Notes: generated from the letters alone by a model not told the origin. A stretch of 48,188 nucleotides of DNA from Bacillota bacterium (GCA_021805735.1 JAJZEE010000018.1:1-48188), one strand, 5' to 3'; shown: positions 18,001-28,200, counted from the stretch's first letter. A program made the numbers and translations.

Positions 18001-18261
18001 CCATTGGTTAGCCACGAAGAGCGAATCAAGAATGCGATGAAGAAGATTTACGGACTGCGATTGTGGGCTCAAAGCCAGAAGCAGTGGCTTGACCGCATCG
18101 AGAAGCAGCTGCTGAAGGAAACCGTTCTCGGTCCAAATGCCTTGGATGCATTCAACGTGGATCCATTCGTTCAAGACGGTGGATTTAATCGGATTAATCG
18201 CGTGTTTGACGGCGAGTTACAGGAAGTGCTCGACCAGATTAACGACGCATTGTACGCATAA
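15037..18261 (+). CDS. hsdR: Type I restriction enzyme R subunit HsdR
   Basis: The 1074-aa motor/nuclease subunit starts with a DUF4145-like helical domain (about 1-115) and a short coiled coil (about 145-205). The PD-(D/E)xK nuclease follows, with D249, E263 and K265 (EAKK). Then comes an SF2 helicase: Walker A ATGSGKT (399-405), DEAH (505-508), GLTATPA and the motif-VI-like LGRATRLCPEIGK. HsdR translocates DNA and cleaves away from the recognition site when HsdS finds unmethylated target. The gene heads hsdR-hsdM-hsdS, all on the plus strand; hsdM starts 23 nt later. By eye it is more GC-rich than hsdS and the neighbouring defence genes. Confidence 0.96.
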   Translation: MHASNFAFLSKRWPVLASLGQLAEEYLYTDPNSAMIKIRQFGETMAQIILATEKTPEPEDRTQNSRLHLLKQDGTLTADLLTFFHTIKNIGNNAVHGLYNSQTDANTALSYAFTLSVWFMQTYGDWQFGAPAYVPPKQHSPQDSATEERLQQIANEYDQRIQYLERQLNELRSKQVSEDERTNRRVQSSKAAAKLLDEAETRRQLVDQQLRAAGWEVDSDHLRYSSGARPEKGRNVAIAEWPTTHGRADYALFVGMKMVGIIEAKKKTKDVLSDLDQAKPYAKEAQHLPDEERLGPWGQYTVPFLFSTNGRPYLQQLETKSGIWFLDVRRGTNHPRPLRDWYCPEGLAELLNQDEDEAQSKLQAEPLDYLGLRDYQYRAIQSVENALQEGTRNILIAMATGSGKTRMAIGLIYRLIKTKRFRRILFLVDREALGKQAKDAFEESRMEDFNTFTEIFELKGLADKWPEAETKVHIATVQGMVKRILFAEDGSLTPTVDQYDCIVVDEAHRGYILDKEMSDVEYQFRDQTDYVSKYRTVLEHFDAVKIGLTATPALHTTAIFGPPVFTYSYREAVIDGFLVDHEPPHQLETHLKQNGIHWKAREQVEAYVEGSSEVKTEYLPDDVNIDVEGFNKVVITENFNRTVIAELVKDIDPTLDGKTLVFAATDSHADDVVRIFKEALTARYGEVDDDAVQKITGSIHNPLQTIQSYKNEKMPNIAVTVDLLTTGVDVPRICNLVFLRRVKSRILYEQMLGRATRLCPEIGKTHFSIYDAVGIYEALEPVNTMKPVVVNPSVTFNQLVQELQHLDDPKQQQDHIDQVIAKLQRKKKLQNPEKQAEFQSLADGQTVDGMIQWLRTTPPTETKRVLYDNQRLITFLDEKYSEPGMQYISHHEDTMLVHERGYGKAKRPEDYLDQFATFIREHMNEIPALQIVCQRPRDLTRQDLRQLQVALAQEAFTETNLRIAWAQTTNREIAADIIGFIRQRALGSPLVSHEERIKNAMKKIYGLRLWAQSQKQWLDRIEKQLLKETVLGPNALDAFNVDPFVQDGGFNRINRVFDGELQEVLDQINDALYA

Positions 18262-18284
18262 TGGAGAGGTCGTTAGAGTGAAGC

Positions 18285-19706
18285 ATGAAGACCCAAGAGA
18301 TTGTACAGAAGCTATGGAATCTATGTAACGTGCTACGAGACGACGGCATCACGTATCACCAGTACGTGACCGAGCTTACATACATCCTTTTTCTCAAAAT
18401 GATGAAGGAGACGAGTCAGGAGGCTGTCATCCCGGAGCAGTACCGGTGGGATGAACTGGCCAGCAAAGACGGCGTAGAACTGATGCGATACTATCGCCAA
18501 CTGCTGCTCGATCTCGGCGCAGATGGTAAAGGGAAGGTCAAGCTGATCTACGCGAATGCGTCGACCAATATCACGGCGCCCGCGAACCTGAAAAAAATCG
18601 TGTCGTCGATCGATGCACTCGACTGGTACAGCGCCAAAGAGGAAGGGCTCGGCGGGTTGTATGAAGGGCTATTAGAGAAGAACGCCAATGAGAAGAAGTC
18701 CGGTGCGGGGCAGTACTTTACGCCAAGACCACTCATTAATGCCATGGTGCGCCTCATCGATCCGAAGCCGGGCGAACGGTGCAGTGACCCTGCGGCGGGT
18801 ACCTTTGGCTTTATGATTGCAGCGGATCAACATGTGCGCAGTCAAACCGACAACAACTACGAGCTGTCTGAACGAGATGCGAAGTTCCAACGCAAACATG
18901 CATTTACTGGCTGCGAACTCGTTCAGGACACGCACCGTCTGGCTCTGATGAATGCTATGTTACATGGGATGGAAGGCGAGATCCTGCTGGGAGACTCGCT
19001 GTCCACGCTGGGCAAGACGATGGGGAACATGGACGTGATCCTCACGAATCCGCCTTTCGGCACAAAAAAGGGTGGCGAGCGCCCGACGCGCGACGATCTG
19101 ACGTTTGCCACTTCCAACAAGCAACTGAACTTTCTGCAGCACATCTACCGGGCACTCAAGCCGAACGGGCGTGCGCGCGCAGCGGTGGTGCTGCCGGACA
19201 ACGTGCTCTTTCAGGACGGAGACGGCCAAAAGATCCGCGCCGATCTGATGGACAAGTGCAACCTCCGCACCATTTTGCGATTGCCGACGGGCATCTTCTA
19301 CGCCCCAGGCGTCAAGACGAACGTGCTGTTCTTCACACGTGGGGAGACAGACAAGGGGAACACGAAGGAAGTCTGGTTCTACGACATGCGAACGAACATG
19401 CCGAACTTCGGAAAACGTACGCCGTTTGAGGAGAGGTATTTCGACGGCTTTGTCGCGGCATACACGTCTGAGGACAGGGCTAAGGTGCAGGATGAGCGGT
19501 GGAGTGTGTTCACGCGGGAGCAGATCCGGGATAAGGGTGATAACCTTGACTTGGGGCTAATCGCGGATGAGTCGTTGTCGTCGTATGACAACTTGCCCGA
19601 TCCGATTGAGTCTGCGGAGGATGCGATCGTGAAGCTGGGAGAGGCGATGGCGTTGTTGGAAGAAGTCGTTCGGGAATTGAAGGTTGCAGGGGGGCCTGAC
19701 GAGTGA
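18285..19706 (+). CDS. hsdM: Type I restriction-modification DNA methyltransferase HsdM
   Basis: The 473-aa protein has the HsdM N-terminal helical domain (about 1-130), followed by AGQYFTPRPLI, SAM motif I DPAAGTFGF (168-176) and catalytic NPPF (255-258), typical of N6-adenine methylation. With HsdS it methylates the recognition sequence to protect host DNA. The length is normal. Its stop overlaps the annotated GTG of hsdS, so the subunits are translationally coupled. Confidence 0.96.
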   Translation: MKTQEIVQKLWNLCNVLRDDGITYHQYVTELTYILFLKMMKETSQEAVIPEQYRWDELASKDGVELMRYYRQLLLDLGADGKGKVKLIYANASTNITAPANLKKIVSSIDALDWYSAKEEGLGGLYEGLLEKNANEKKSGAGQYFTPRPLINAMVRLIDPKPGERCSDPAAGTFGFMIAADQHVRSQTDNNYELSERDAKFQRKHAFTGCELVQDTHRLALMNAMLHGMEGEILLGDSLSTLGKTMGNMDVILTNPPFGTKKGGERPTRDDLTFATSNKQLNFLQHIYRALKPNGRARAAVVLPDNVLFQDGDGQKIRADLMDKCNLRTILRLPTGIFYAPGVKTNVLFFTRGETDKGNTKEVWFYDMRTNMPNFGKRTPFEERYFDGFVAAYTSEDRAKVQDERWSVFTREQIRDKGDNLDLGLIADESLSSYDNLPDPIESAEDAIVKLGEAMALLEEVVRELKVAGGPDE

Positions 19707-21154
19707 GACAAGGCATAAAACAGATGAACTTTGATGAACTGCCTGAGGAAGCGTTGGTGCCAGAGGACGAACAACCTTTCCGTATTCCTGATCATTGGAA
19801 ATGGGTAAAGATCGGATACCTGTCCAAAGTAGTTGGTGGTGGAACACCCAAGTCATCCTCTGTCGAGTATTATGAGAATGGCACTGTTCCTTGGATCACA
19901 CCTGCTGATCTCACGAATTATGATGATATTTATATTAGTAGAGGCAGACGCAATCTAAGCGGAGATGGGCTAAAGAACAGCTCTGCAAAGATGATTCCGA
20001 AGGACAGTATTTTATTTTCGTCTCGCGCACCAATAGGGTATGTTGCTCTCGCGGCCAATGATTTGTGCACCAATCAAGGCTTCAAAAGTTTTGTGCCATC
20101 CGATGTATTTTTACCAAAGTATGGATATTGGTACCTGAAGTACGCCAAGCCATTGGTAGAGAAGCTCGCGAGTGGTACGACTTTCGCGGAGGTCTCAGGT
20201 TCTAAGATAGCTGAATTGCCATTCCCAATACCGCCGCTATCCGAACAGAAGAGAATTGTTGAGCGGATTGAGTCGCTTTTGGGGAAAATCACGAGTGCAG
20301 GGTCTCTATTAGAGGGTGCGAAAGATACTTATGAACTCCAACGGAAGGCAATTATAGCAAAGGCCCTTCAGGGAGAAATGACTACGTCTTGGCGGGTCTC
20401 GAATCCAAATGAGACGGCCCATCTGCTGGTTCAGGAAGTTCGGAAACAGAGGGACACGATCCAGAAAATGTTGTACGGCAAAACGAAATCAAAACTTAAT
20501 GTCGATGGCGTGTCTCTAGGATCAGAACCTTACACTGTGCCAGAATCATGGGAATGGGAACGCATTGGCAATATTGTTGTAAACGTAGTGGATGGAACAC
20601 ATCACACACCTACGTATACGACATCGGGAATACCGTTTCTGTCAGTGAAAGATGTTAAAAACAACAAGCTGTCATTTGAAGATACCAAGTATATCTCGGA
20701 GGAAGAGCATCGAGAGCTCTTAAAGAGGTGTCATCCGCAAAAGGGAGATATCTTGATTACTAAGAGTGGAACAATTGGGAGAACGGCCGTGGTTGAAACG
20801 GAGCAAGAATTCTCATTGTTTGTTTCTGTTGCACTTATTAAGACTGCCGGGTTAAGTTTGGAACCGCGCTTTATAGAATTGGCCTTGGAGTTCTTTGTGA
20901 ATCAAGAGATGGGGAATGAGTTTGTTAAGGGTACGGCGGTTAAGAATCTACATCTAGATCAAATTGTTAAGCTGCCAATCCCTATTCCACCGCTACATGA
21001 ACAAAAACGAATTGTGGGAATTGTAGACTTAATTGCAACATCTCTTGAGGCATATATACGCTCAATTGAAGAAGTCGAACAGACGTTTAAGGATCTTGCG
21101 AATACAGTCTTAGGAGCGGCTTTTCGTGGAAGATTAACTCAATACACCGACTAA
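19703..21154 (+). CDS. hsdS: Type I restriction specificity subunit HsdS
   Basis: The 483-aa subunit has two target recognition domains (about 25-180 and 270-430), each followed by a conserved spacer helix. The spacers open with matching segments (IPPLSEQKRIVERI and IPPLHEQKRIVGIV), the internal repeat typical of HsdS. Each half-site of a bipartite DNA target is read by one domain. GTG at 19703 overlaps the hsdM stop; ATG at 19724 is an alternative start. The sequence is clearly more AT-rich than hsdM, consistent with exchange of specificity genes. Confidence 0.94.
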   Translation: MRQGIKQMNFDELPEEALVPEDEQPFRIPDHWKWVKIGYLSKVVGGGTPKSSSVEYYENGTVPWITPADLTNYDDIYISRGRRNLSGDGLKNSSAKMIPKDSILFSSRAPIGYVALAANDLCTNQGFKSFVPSDVFLPKYGYWYLKYAKPLVEKLASGTTFAEVSGSKIAELPFPIPPLSEQKRIVERIESLLGKITSAGSLLEGAKDTYELQRKAIIAKALQGEMTTSWRVSNPNETAHLLVQEVRKQRDTIQKMLYGKTKSKLNVDGVSLGSEPYTVPESWEWERIGNIVVNVVDGTHHTPTYTTSGIPFLSVKDVKNNKLSFEDTKYISEEEHRELLKRCHPQKGDILITKSGTIGRTAVVETEQEFSLFVSVALIKTAGLSLEPRFIELALEFFVNQEMGNEFVKGTAVKNLHLDQIVKLPIPIPPLHEQKRIVGIVDLIATSLEAYIRSIEEVEQTFKDLANTVLGAAFRGRLTQYTD

Positions 21155-21287
21155 TTTGATCTCCATTTTTGGTCAGAGTGTCGGGTGGAGAACGGGAATG
21201 ATGGCTGGATGGGGCACTATTGTACAGAGAATTATTTATTTATCAGGAAGACGGGCCTAATACCCAATACCACTGGACGTATGAATC

Positions 21288-21367
21288 ATGGTGGAGGTCG
21301 TGATCGTACCATAACACGGATTGCTTACGAAGAATATTATTGAAAAAAAGAAGGTTACCTCCACCAT
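21288..21367. repeat. Hairpin element R1
   Basis: ATGGTGGAGGT (21288-21298) pairs perfectly with ACCTCCACCAT (21357-21367). Inside, CGTG (21299-21302) can pair with CACG, and CGGAT follows, as in R2 and R3. R1 lies 133 nt after hsdS and 23 nt before the HD-Hsp90 gene. No U run follows, so it does not look like an ordinary terminator. Confidence 0.8.
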
Positions 21368-21390
21368 AGTAAGAGGAGTGAGTCGTAATT

Positions 21391-24300
21391 GTGACTATAT
21401 TAGATACTCTTCAAGAACGCGCCCATCACGGAGAAGTGACCCCCAGGCTATTGTCTCTAGCAAAGGAAGTAACCAGCGATGCTACTGAACACTTGAAAGC
21501 TGTAAATCACCAATTACCGGAATTTGACGTACATGATGCATCGCACAGTGAACGAGTAGTTCAAAATATGGAGGCTATATTGAAGCAGGATGGTATTATC
21601 CGCTTAAGTAGCTACGAACTTTTTTTAATGTATTTGGCAGGTTATCTACATGATTGTGCCATGGCACTACCAAATTGGGAGATTCTTTTGTTGAGAATGA
21701 CGGAGGGAACAGAAGGTTTTACCAGCAACGAACTCTCAAAATCCTTTGCAAATGACGGAAAGGCGCCATATAAGTTGTCCGAGGCAATCCATGTTATAAG
21801 GGAAAATGCAACGGATTTATACGGTAATTACCAAAACATAAGCTCGTTTATCTTTATCTGTCCTACAGAGGACGAGTTTCAGCGAGATCTAGCTGAAAGG
21901 TTAATTGATTACCAGATTTTTCGGAATGGATACACGGAGGAACTCAACAAGAAGGTGTCTCAGGGATCAGTAGCTGCTTATTTGGAAATGAGCGACCTGA
22001 TTAGGTATGAGTATATTAGGTATACGCATCCGCAAAGAGTAGAACAGTTTATTCGGAATTTATCTGTACTTTTCAGGGAGCGCCTGGGTGGGGCATGGGG
22101 TGAGGCACTGGCCAAAGATTTGGCTAAGATCTGTCGTTCACACGGAGAATCCATGGATTATGTTCAACAACTTGAACTAAATGCAGGGTATTACGCGGGA
22201 GAGACTGCTAATGTTCAATTCATTGCTGTAATGTTGCGATTGGCAGACGTCTTGCATTTTAGCCACGACCGGGCGCCTAAATCATTGTTTGCTGAGAAGA
22301 TGATCCATTCAAAAGAAAGCTTATTGCACTGGAAAGCTAAATTCCAGGGGATAAACTATACATTGGACGAGCGAGATGGCAACGGGCGAATAAAGATTAA
22401 ATATATGGCCTACTGCGATGAGCCGAGTTTATATTATTTTATTCAGGAGTATTTAAACTGGGTCGACATTGAAGTAGGAAATTACATTGAATGGATTCGT
22501 TCAATGGAATACTCGCCTCAGACAAACAACTTGGCCGAAAAGTACCGATTGCAAATCGCAGACCATGTAGACAGGTCGCAAATCAGGTTTAATGAAGAAA
22601 AGTTTAAGCCAGTTCCCGATTTGAAGTTTACTTTGAACCAAAACAGGATTTTGGAGTTGTTAATGGGTGTCGGTTTGTATAAGGACAAATTTCTTTGTTT
22701 GCGCGAACTGTATCAAAATGCTCTTGATGCGTGCAGATGTACGCAGGGCATAATGAACAACCGACATGTCGAAATGCAAGGGCGAGTAGAGTTTGGTTTA
22801 GGGAAATATGTCGAAGAGGGCAGAGAAAGAACCTATTTGTACTGCATTGATAACGGAATCGGTATGACCGAGGACAGAATTGCGAAGTACTTCCTTAAAA
22901 TCGGGAATTCCTTCTATACCTCCAGGGAGTTTCAACAACTAAAGGCCTTGTGGGGAGATTCGTTTAAACCGACCTCGCAATTCGGAATTGGCATTTTGTC
23001 ATGTTTTATGATCGGTGATAAGTTAGATGTGACTTCAAAGGCTTTGAGTGAGGACAACTATAATGGAAGAACAATTCGTTTTGCTATAGATGGACCTCAT
23101 GAAAACTTTTACTATCTGAATCCAGATGAGCTTGATCTGGAGAATTTGGGGCAGCACGGGACTCTCATTAAGGTCTTTTTATCGGATAAAATCCAAATTT
23201 GTGACGATGACCTTCAGAACTTGCCTTTGATAATTCGCGGTGCGAGAATGAATTCTTATCGGAATGCCAAGCCCGAGTTATTCGAAAAGTGGGATCAGCA
23301 TCTCTACAAATTTCTTTACGATTCGGTTGGTATTCCGTATGAAAAAGTTGATGTTGAAATAAAAATGGCTAGCGGTAGACGAGAGAAGCTTTTACCTTGG
23401 ACTACCCCGTTTGATGTGGCTAAGTTCTCTCGTGATGACATTGATTTATTGTACTCCGATTATCGCTATTTAAATGATGGATACAATCCTGCCTCAGATT
23501 ACATGCAAGTAAAGGCGTATATTTCCACTAAAGATATTAGGGTCAACCATGGAAACTTAGAATTTCGTTTCCTACTGAGTCTTCCACTTCCGGGAATGCC
23601 AGATGTTGATTATCGCGTACTAGCATTTGAATCACAGTTACATGATGGAAATTCCGTTATGATAGACGGCGTGAGTGTAGGAACACAAACCTTCCAGTTA
23701 AAACATGCATCCCTTCTGGACATAAGTAACAGCGCTATTAATTTTATTGGGGAGGACAGGCCGAAACTTTCTGTTGATCGCAATACGATAACTAGCCTGT
23801 CCGATCAGCTTGAGTGCGAAATAGAAAAAATTCCACAAAGTGTAGCTCAAAGGATCATCGACGAAGTAGAGGAACACATTAGTAAATACCAACTATCGCT
23901 CGATTCCATAGAGGTTAAAATGATGTGGAGCTACATATTTCAGAAATTTAGTCATATTAGCGAGTGGCTAGTTAAGCATATTGTGACTGCGCCTGAAGCT
24001 GATTTGGTATTAGACGAGATGGTTGCATTTCTAGGGAATCAAGTTGGCGCTGGTGAATTTTCACGCATGAGTAAGGTAGAACTGAAGGGTTTCGACTATA
24101 GAACATTAGGCCCAACTGCTAAACTTGTGTTTATTGGGAAAATTCTGAACGCAAAATCTGTTGAAGTTTATGATAATGACTTGATAGTCGAATCTATGTT
24201 ATTTTCGACGATAGACACTCGAAAGTCTCGTCCGATGAACAGTGAACTGATTCCGCTTGCAGTAAGGGCTGACAATTGGTCTGGAAAATATGAGCAATAT

Positions 24301-24867
24301 GACTTAGTGTCATCTTTGTGGCCCATTGTCCCTGACAAACTGTATTCCGCATTAGCTGACCATTTTGAGGTGCGCGCGATCACGGATAGGACTAAAGCTA
24401 CTGCTGATTACGGCAATTCATTGGCTGGATTGGCTCGTATCGACCCCGTGCTCATTCATCCGAAGATGGGTATGTTTTTAAAGAACGAAGATAGGTTCAA
24501 GCGTAATGAAAACTGGGTGGGAAAATTCCAAAACCCTGCAGCCGATTTTTGGCTATCGGAACTGAACAACTCTGGGCAAACAGTCTTTCAGGAAAAGCGA
24601 GACTTCTTCCTATTTGCTTTTATCCCACCCAGAGCACTAACTGACGAAGAACGCATTTCATTGGTTGAGTGGCGTGACGAAGATCCGGATTACTACGTGG
24701 GAGTAGAGAACGGGTGGAGTATTTTAGTGCTAGGGAAGACTGCCCAAGTCATCGTATTGTCCGGCTTGCGCGAACGTGAAGAAATGGTTAATAAAATCAA
24801 AGAGTCGTTTTGGGAGAAAAATCAAGACATTGCTTATGAATTTACAGATGGAACAAGAGTTAAATGA
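21391..24867 (+). CDS. HD-domain / Hsp90-like ATPase protein, predicted defence component
   Basis: The 1158-aa protein begins with an HD-type phosphohydrolase-like domain: HDASHSERV (48-56) and LHDCA with H87-D88. A GHKL/Hsp90-type ATPase lies at about residues 415-620: LRELYQNALDAC (about 437-449, Bergerat E and N), DNGIGM (about 486-491) and QFGIGILSCF (about 530-539). The rest is Hsp90-like middle domain and sequence I do not recognise. HD plus Hsp90-like fusions are reported in predicted NTP-dependent conflict systems. The start is GTG with AGAGGAG 12 nt upstream. The gene is alone between R1 and R2 and may work with the large NTPase gene that follows. Metal ligands beyond HD are not certain. 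Confidence 0.75.
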   Translation: MTILDTLQERAHHGEVTPRLLSLAKEVTSDATEHLKAVNHQLPEFDVHDASHSERVVQNMEAILKQDGIIRLSSYELFLMYLAGYLHDCAMALPNWEILLLRMTEGTEGFTSNELSKSFANDGKAPYKLSEAIHVIRENATDLYGNYQNISSFIFICPTEDEFQRDLAERLIDYQIFRNGYTEELNKKVSQGSVAAYLEMSDLIRYEYIRYTHPQRVEQFIRNLSVLFRERLGGAWGEALAKDLAKICRSHGESMDYVQQLELNAGYYAGETANVQFIAVMLRLADVLHFSHDRAPKSLFAEKMIHSKESLLHWKAKFQGINYTLDERDGNGRIKIKYMAYCDEPSLYYFIQEYLNWVDIEVGNYIEWIRSMEYSPQTNNLAEKYRLQIADHVDRSQIRFNEEKFKPVPDLKFTLNQNRILELLMGVGLYKDKFLCLRELYQNALDACRCTQGIMNNRHVEMQGRVEFGLGKYVEEGRERTYLYCIDNGIGMTEDRIAKYFLKIGNSFYTSREFQQLKALWGDSFKPTSQFGIGILSCFMIGDKLDVTSKALSEDNYNGRTIRFAIDGPHENFYYLNPDELDLENLGQHGTLIKVFLSDKIQICDDDLQNLPLIIRGARMNSYRNAKPELFEKWDQHLYKFLYDSVGIPYEKVDVEIKMASGRREKLLPWTTPFDVAKFSRDDIDLLYSDYRYLNDGYNPASDYMQVKAYISTKDIRVNHGNLEFRFLLSLPLPGMPDVDYRVLAFESQLHDGNSVMIDGVSVGTQTFQLKHASLLDISNSAINFIGEDRPKLSVDRNTITSLSDQLECEIEKIPQSVAQRIIDEVEEHISKYQLSLDSIEVKMMWSYIFQKFSHISEWLVKHIVTAPEADLVLDEMVAFLGNQVGAGEFSRMSKVELKGFDYRTLGPTAKLVFIGKILNAKSVEVYDNDLIVESMLFSTIDTRKSRPMNSELIPLAVRADNWSGKYEQYDLVSSLWPIVPDKLYSALADHFEVRAITDRTKATADYGNSLAGLARIDPVLIHPKMGMFLKNEDRFKRNENWVGKFQNPAADFWLSELNNSGQTVFQEKRDFFLFAFIPPRALTDEERISLVEWRDEDPDYYVGVENGWSILVLGKTAQVIVLSGLREREEMVNKIKESFWEKNQDIAYEFTDGTRVK

Positions 24868-24903
24868 CATGGTTTTTGATGATTCATCCATATGCAATTC
24901 AAT

Positions 24904-24983
24904 TGGTGGAGGTCGTGGCTGTGAACTGACTCGGATCCTTTACACCAGGAAACCCTTGTCCTATAAGGATCTAGCCTCCACCA
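24904..24983. repeat. Hairpin element R2
   Basis: TGGTGGAGG (24904-24912) pairs with CCTCCACCA (24975-24983). Inner arms GATCCTT and AAGGATC give a second stem, and CCTTGT/ATAAGG (24954-24968) a third, alternative hairpin. R2 shares GTCGTGG, GTGAACT-like, CGGATC and CCTCCACC segments with R3. It lies 36 nt after the HD-Hsp90 gene. Confidence 0.8.
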
Positions 24984-25008
24984 TAAACGAACAGGAACTG
25001 GCGTTTTG

Positions 25009-25073
25009 AGGTGAAATCTCGGATAGTCTTGCACCGAAAAGTTCCTTGTACTACAAGGGTTCATTCTCCAACG
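25009..25073. repeat. Hairpin element R2', a diverged tandem copy of R2
   Basis: CTCGGAT (25018-25024), CCTTGTACTACAAGG (25044-25058) and CTCCA (25066-25070) match R2 segments with nearly the same spacing. The core hairpin pairs CCTTGT with ACAAGG; in R2 the same position is a G-U wobble, so pairing is kept. The outer GGTGGAGG arm has decayed to GAGGTGA. Confidence 0.55.
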
Positions 25074-25219
25074 GATTGCGACTAAAAATCACGATTGTGC
25101 ACATGTACCCCAAAAAACGTTTAGAAAAGAGATGCAATTTTTGGTATTATGTCAGTGGGTAATTTAGTAATACTGAAACACACTTTGCTCTTAAGTCTTA
25201 ACGGGAGTGGTGACGTGGT

Positions 25220-28200
25220 ATGGCTCAGGTCCACGTGGGGCAACATCAACCCACTGCACCAGGAGCAATGATACTTCAAATGTTCTTCAAAGTTGAAACT
25301 ATAAGTGTTAAAACCAAGATCACACTAGGTAGGTCTGGAGCATCAGTGTTTTTTGTCTTTGTTGCCGATGCCGCTGGGGGCACACGTCTTGCAGTGGCGA
25401 AAATCCAAGAGCTAAATTCGCTGGCTAACGAGACGGAACTACACAAACAAGCGACCGCTATGGCGGATGTTAATAGCATGGGGCATATTATTCCCGAGAT
25501 TATTGATGAAGTCGAGATTGACGGTTGGTCCGGCGTCCTCTATGGGCTCGCAGGAACCACTGTACTCCGCGGCAACACCTTAAATCATGCCATTAATGAA
25601 GAAATTCCGGAACTTAGCATAGTCCTAGAGAGTGTTTCGAGCTTTGTTTACAACTGGAATAAGCCATACCGCGTGGAGGAACGTTCGCCTTATGAGTTGG
25701 TCCAGTTAATGCTGGGAAGCCGTTTTTTAGATAAGAAACTTCTCGACAGATTCAGTAGTGTGGCGGTAAATGCGCATGATAAGTGGATAATGTTCATAGG
25801 TGTGGATCAACTCTTTCCTAACCCTCTCTACTACTTATCTGATAAAGATAATTGGAATGGGAAAACCACACTTACTTGTTCTGTTCCCAACCATGGGGAC
25901 TTGCACGGTGATAATATCATTCTCTCTCGTGACACACTGAACGTTATAGATTTTGGAGAATTGCAGCCTGAGTCTAGTCTGTTTTATGACGGCAGATATC
26001 TCGAGTTACATCTTTTGATGGATTATTTGTCTTTCTCTAAGGATATGGACAGAAACTATTGGAATTTGTTGTGTGCTACCATGTGTTCATCTATGAGTCC
26101 GCAAATTCCGATTCCACCAGGGTCTAAATCGAGGATTGTTTCAGAAGTCGTGCCGACACTTAGGAACCAAATAAGTCTTATAGCTGATAAACCCACGATG
26201 GAATTGTTAGAACCCACGTTTTATTTGGCGGGTGTAGCAGCAGGAATTAACTTCTTCCGAAAAACCAGAGATTTGGACAAGGCAAGAGCGGCGCTTCTCT
26301 ATGCTTGTTACAATCTTTCAGCCATGTTAAAGCATCCTGCAATGGAAATGTTTCCTGGTTCCGGGCGGACCGGCAGTTACGTTTCTTGGTACGGATCTGA
26401 AACCAGTGATTTAAGAACGGAAGCGGATATTCTTTATGAAAAGATATCGGATGATAAATTTGACTTAGTGCTTGTGATTGGGCCCGGATTGCTATCCGCC
26501 TGCGGCTTTCCCACCGACTTTGAAGTTCTGAGTGCAATAACTGACACTTCATCACTCAATAAGTCGATGTCTGAGCTGACTATGTTTGACTATACAATGA
26601 GCCAAGTTGAGAGCACTGATGTCTTTAAACTGTCGTACATTGATAAAATTGAATCTCAACTGAATAAGGACGAAATGCGGAAGACTCTCGACGTCCTGAT
26701 GAAACCTAACTGGAAGGGTATACTGACGTGGGGCGTTTCTACTGAACCTTTCCAGTATATTGTAAACTCAGGGGGAAATCTAAGATTCGATGACGTCAAC
26801 AACGCCTCAGATGGGAGCACCCAAGTAGGTATTTCTTCCCCCTGGGTATACTTACGTGGGGATTCAAGTAATTACAAGTCACTAGTGTTAGGAAGAAATG
26901 AATGGGGTGGCATTCATTCGCGGCAAAAGCGAATCCAATTTTTAATTAAATTCGGAAGTAATTTGGAGAGAGAACCCCGATATGTGATTGCCGGGTTTGA
27001 TACTGAGGAACAGACACTACTTCTCGAGGAGCTAAAGGGGACACATCCAGGGGCGGATTGTTTAGTTGTTTCAGATAGCAATATGGATACATCACGATTC
27101 TGGCAGAGACCAGCACCTGTACAACTTCGAATATCCATACAACAACTAATGTCACTATTAGAAACTGTTCATGAAAACAGGATAATCCCCAATCATGTAA
27201 ATGTTTGCCGTATTACATTCAACAGGAACGGCACTAGTGAAAGTTTTACATTAAAATCCACGGATTATAACCGAGTGTCTAAGTACATTGACGTCCTTCA
27301 TGACGGATTGCCCCAGTGTTCAGGTGCAAACGATGGTGAGTTTTATTTTGGTAAGACTATAAGTTGGAGTGAACTTAACAAGAATCTAGATGTTGAACGC
27401 AACATTGCAGGGGTTCTTCAGGAACAATTGCTCAAAGATTTACAGGCAGGTTTCCCATATAGAGTTAATTTGGTTGGGGAACCTGGAGCGGGAACGACAA
27501 CAATTGGTTTAAGGACCGCATGGAACATCTATTTTAAGTTTCAAATTCCAGTATTGGTAATCAAGCAATACGGTCCAGAAATACTGGATCACCTGAGGTT
27601 TTTCGACGAGAACTTCGAAAGAGGTTTTCTATTGATTGCTGATGAGCAGTTTATTAGATTTGATGACTCAGAAAGGCTATTCGATACTCTGAAAAAAGAA
27701 CGTATACCGGCAGTTATGCTACGTATCTATCATGGTGATAGATACACATATTCCCGTTCGGATCAGAGTACTCGGAGCTTCTTTTTGGCAGATGAACTTG
27801 ATCTAAATGATGAGAGGCCGCGCTTCGTCAATAAATTATCGCCTCTGGTTTCAGAAGAGAAACAGGCAGTACTTAAACAGCCTCAGGACTCCATTCTGTT
27901 GTACATGTTGACTGCGTTTGAAAGGGAATTTATCGGGGTTGAAAGATTCGTGAGGGCTCATCTGTCTGCTTCGGTGTTGTCGTATATAGAAGAGAAGACT
28001 TTAGTGAATACCGCGCTGGCAACATATTTTGCAAAGCACCCTATGTCTGTCACCTTCATTGCAAATACATTTAACTTGAATCAGCAGGCATCTCCGTCTG
28101 ACAAGTATTCCAGTGTTTTGGCTTGTCTCCGAAAGTACGCGAATCGCTTGTTTGTTGAAAAGCCGCTTCCCAACGGACAATTTGGATACGCTGCCCGACA

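Noticed and set aside
24904-24983. R2 as a tRNA or tRNA-like gene because of the acceptor-like GGTGGAGG/CCTCCACCA ends
   Set aside because: I could not fit a T-arm with a 5-bp stem and 7-nt loop, nor D and anticodon arms, in the expected positions.
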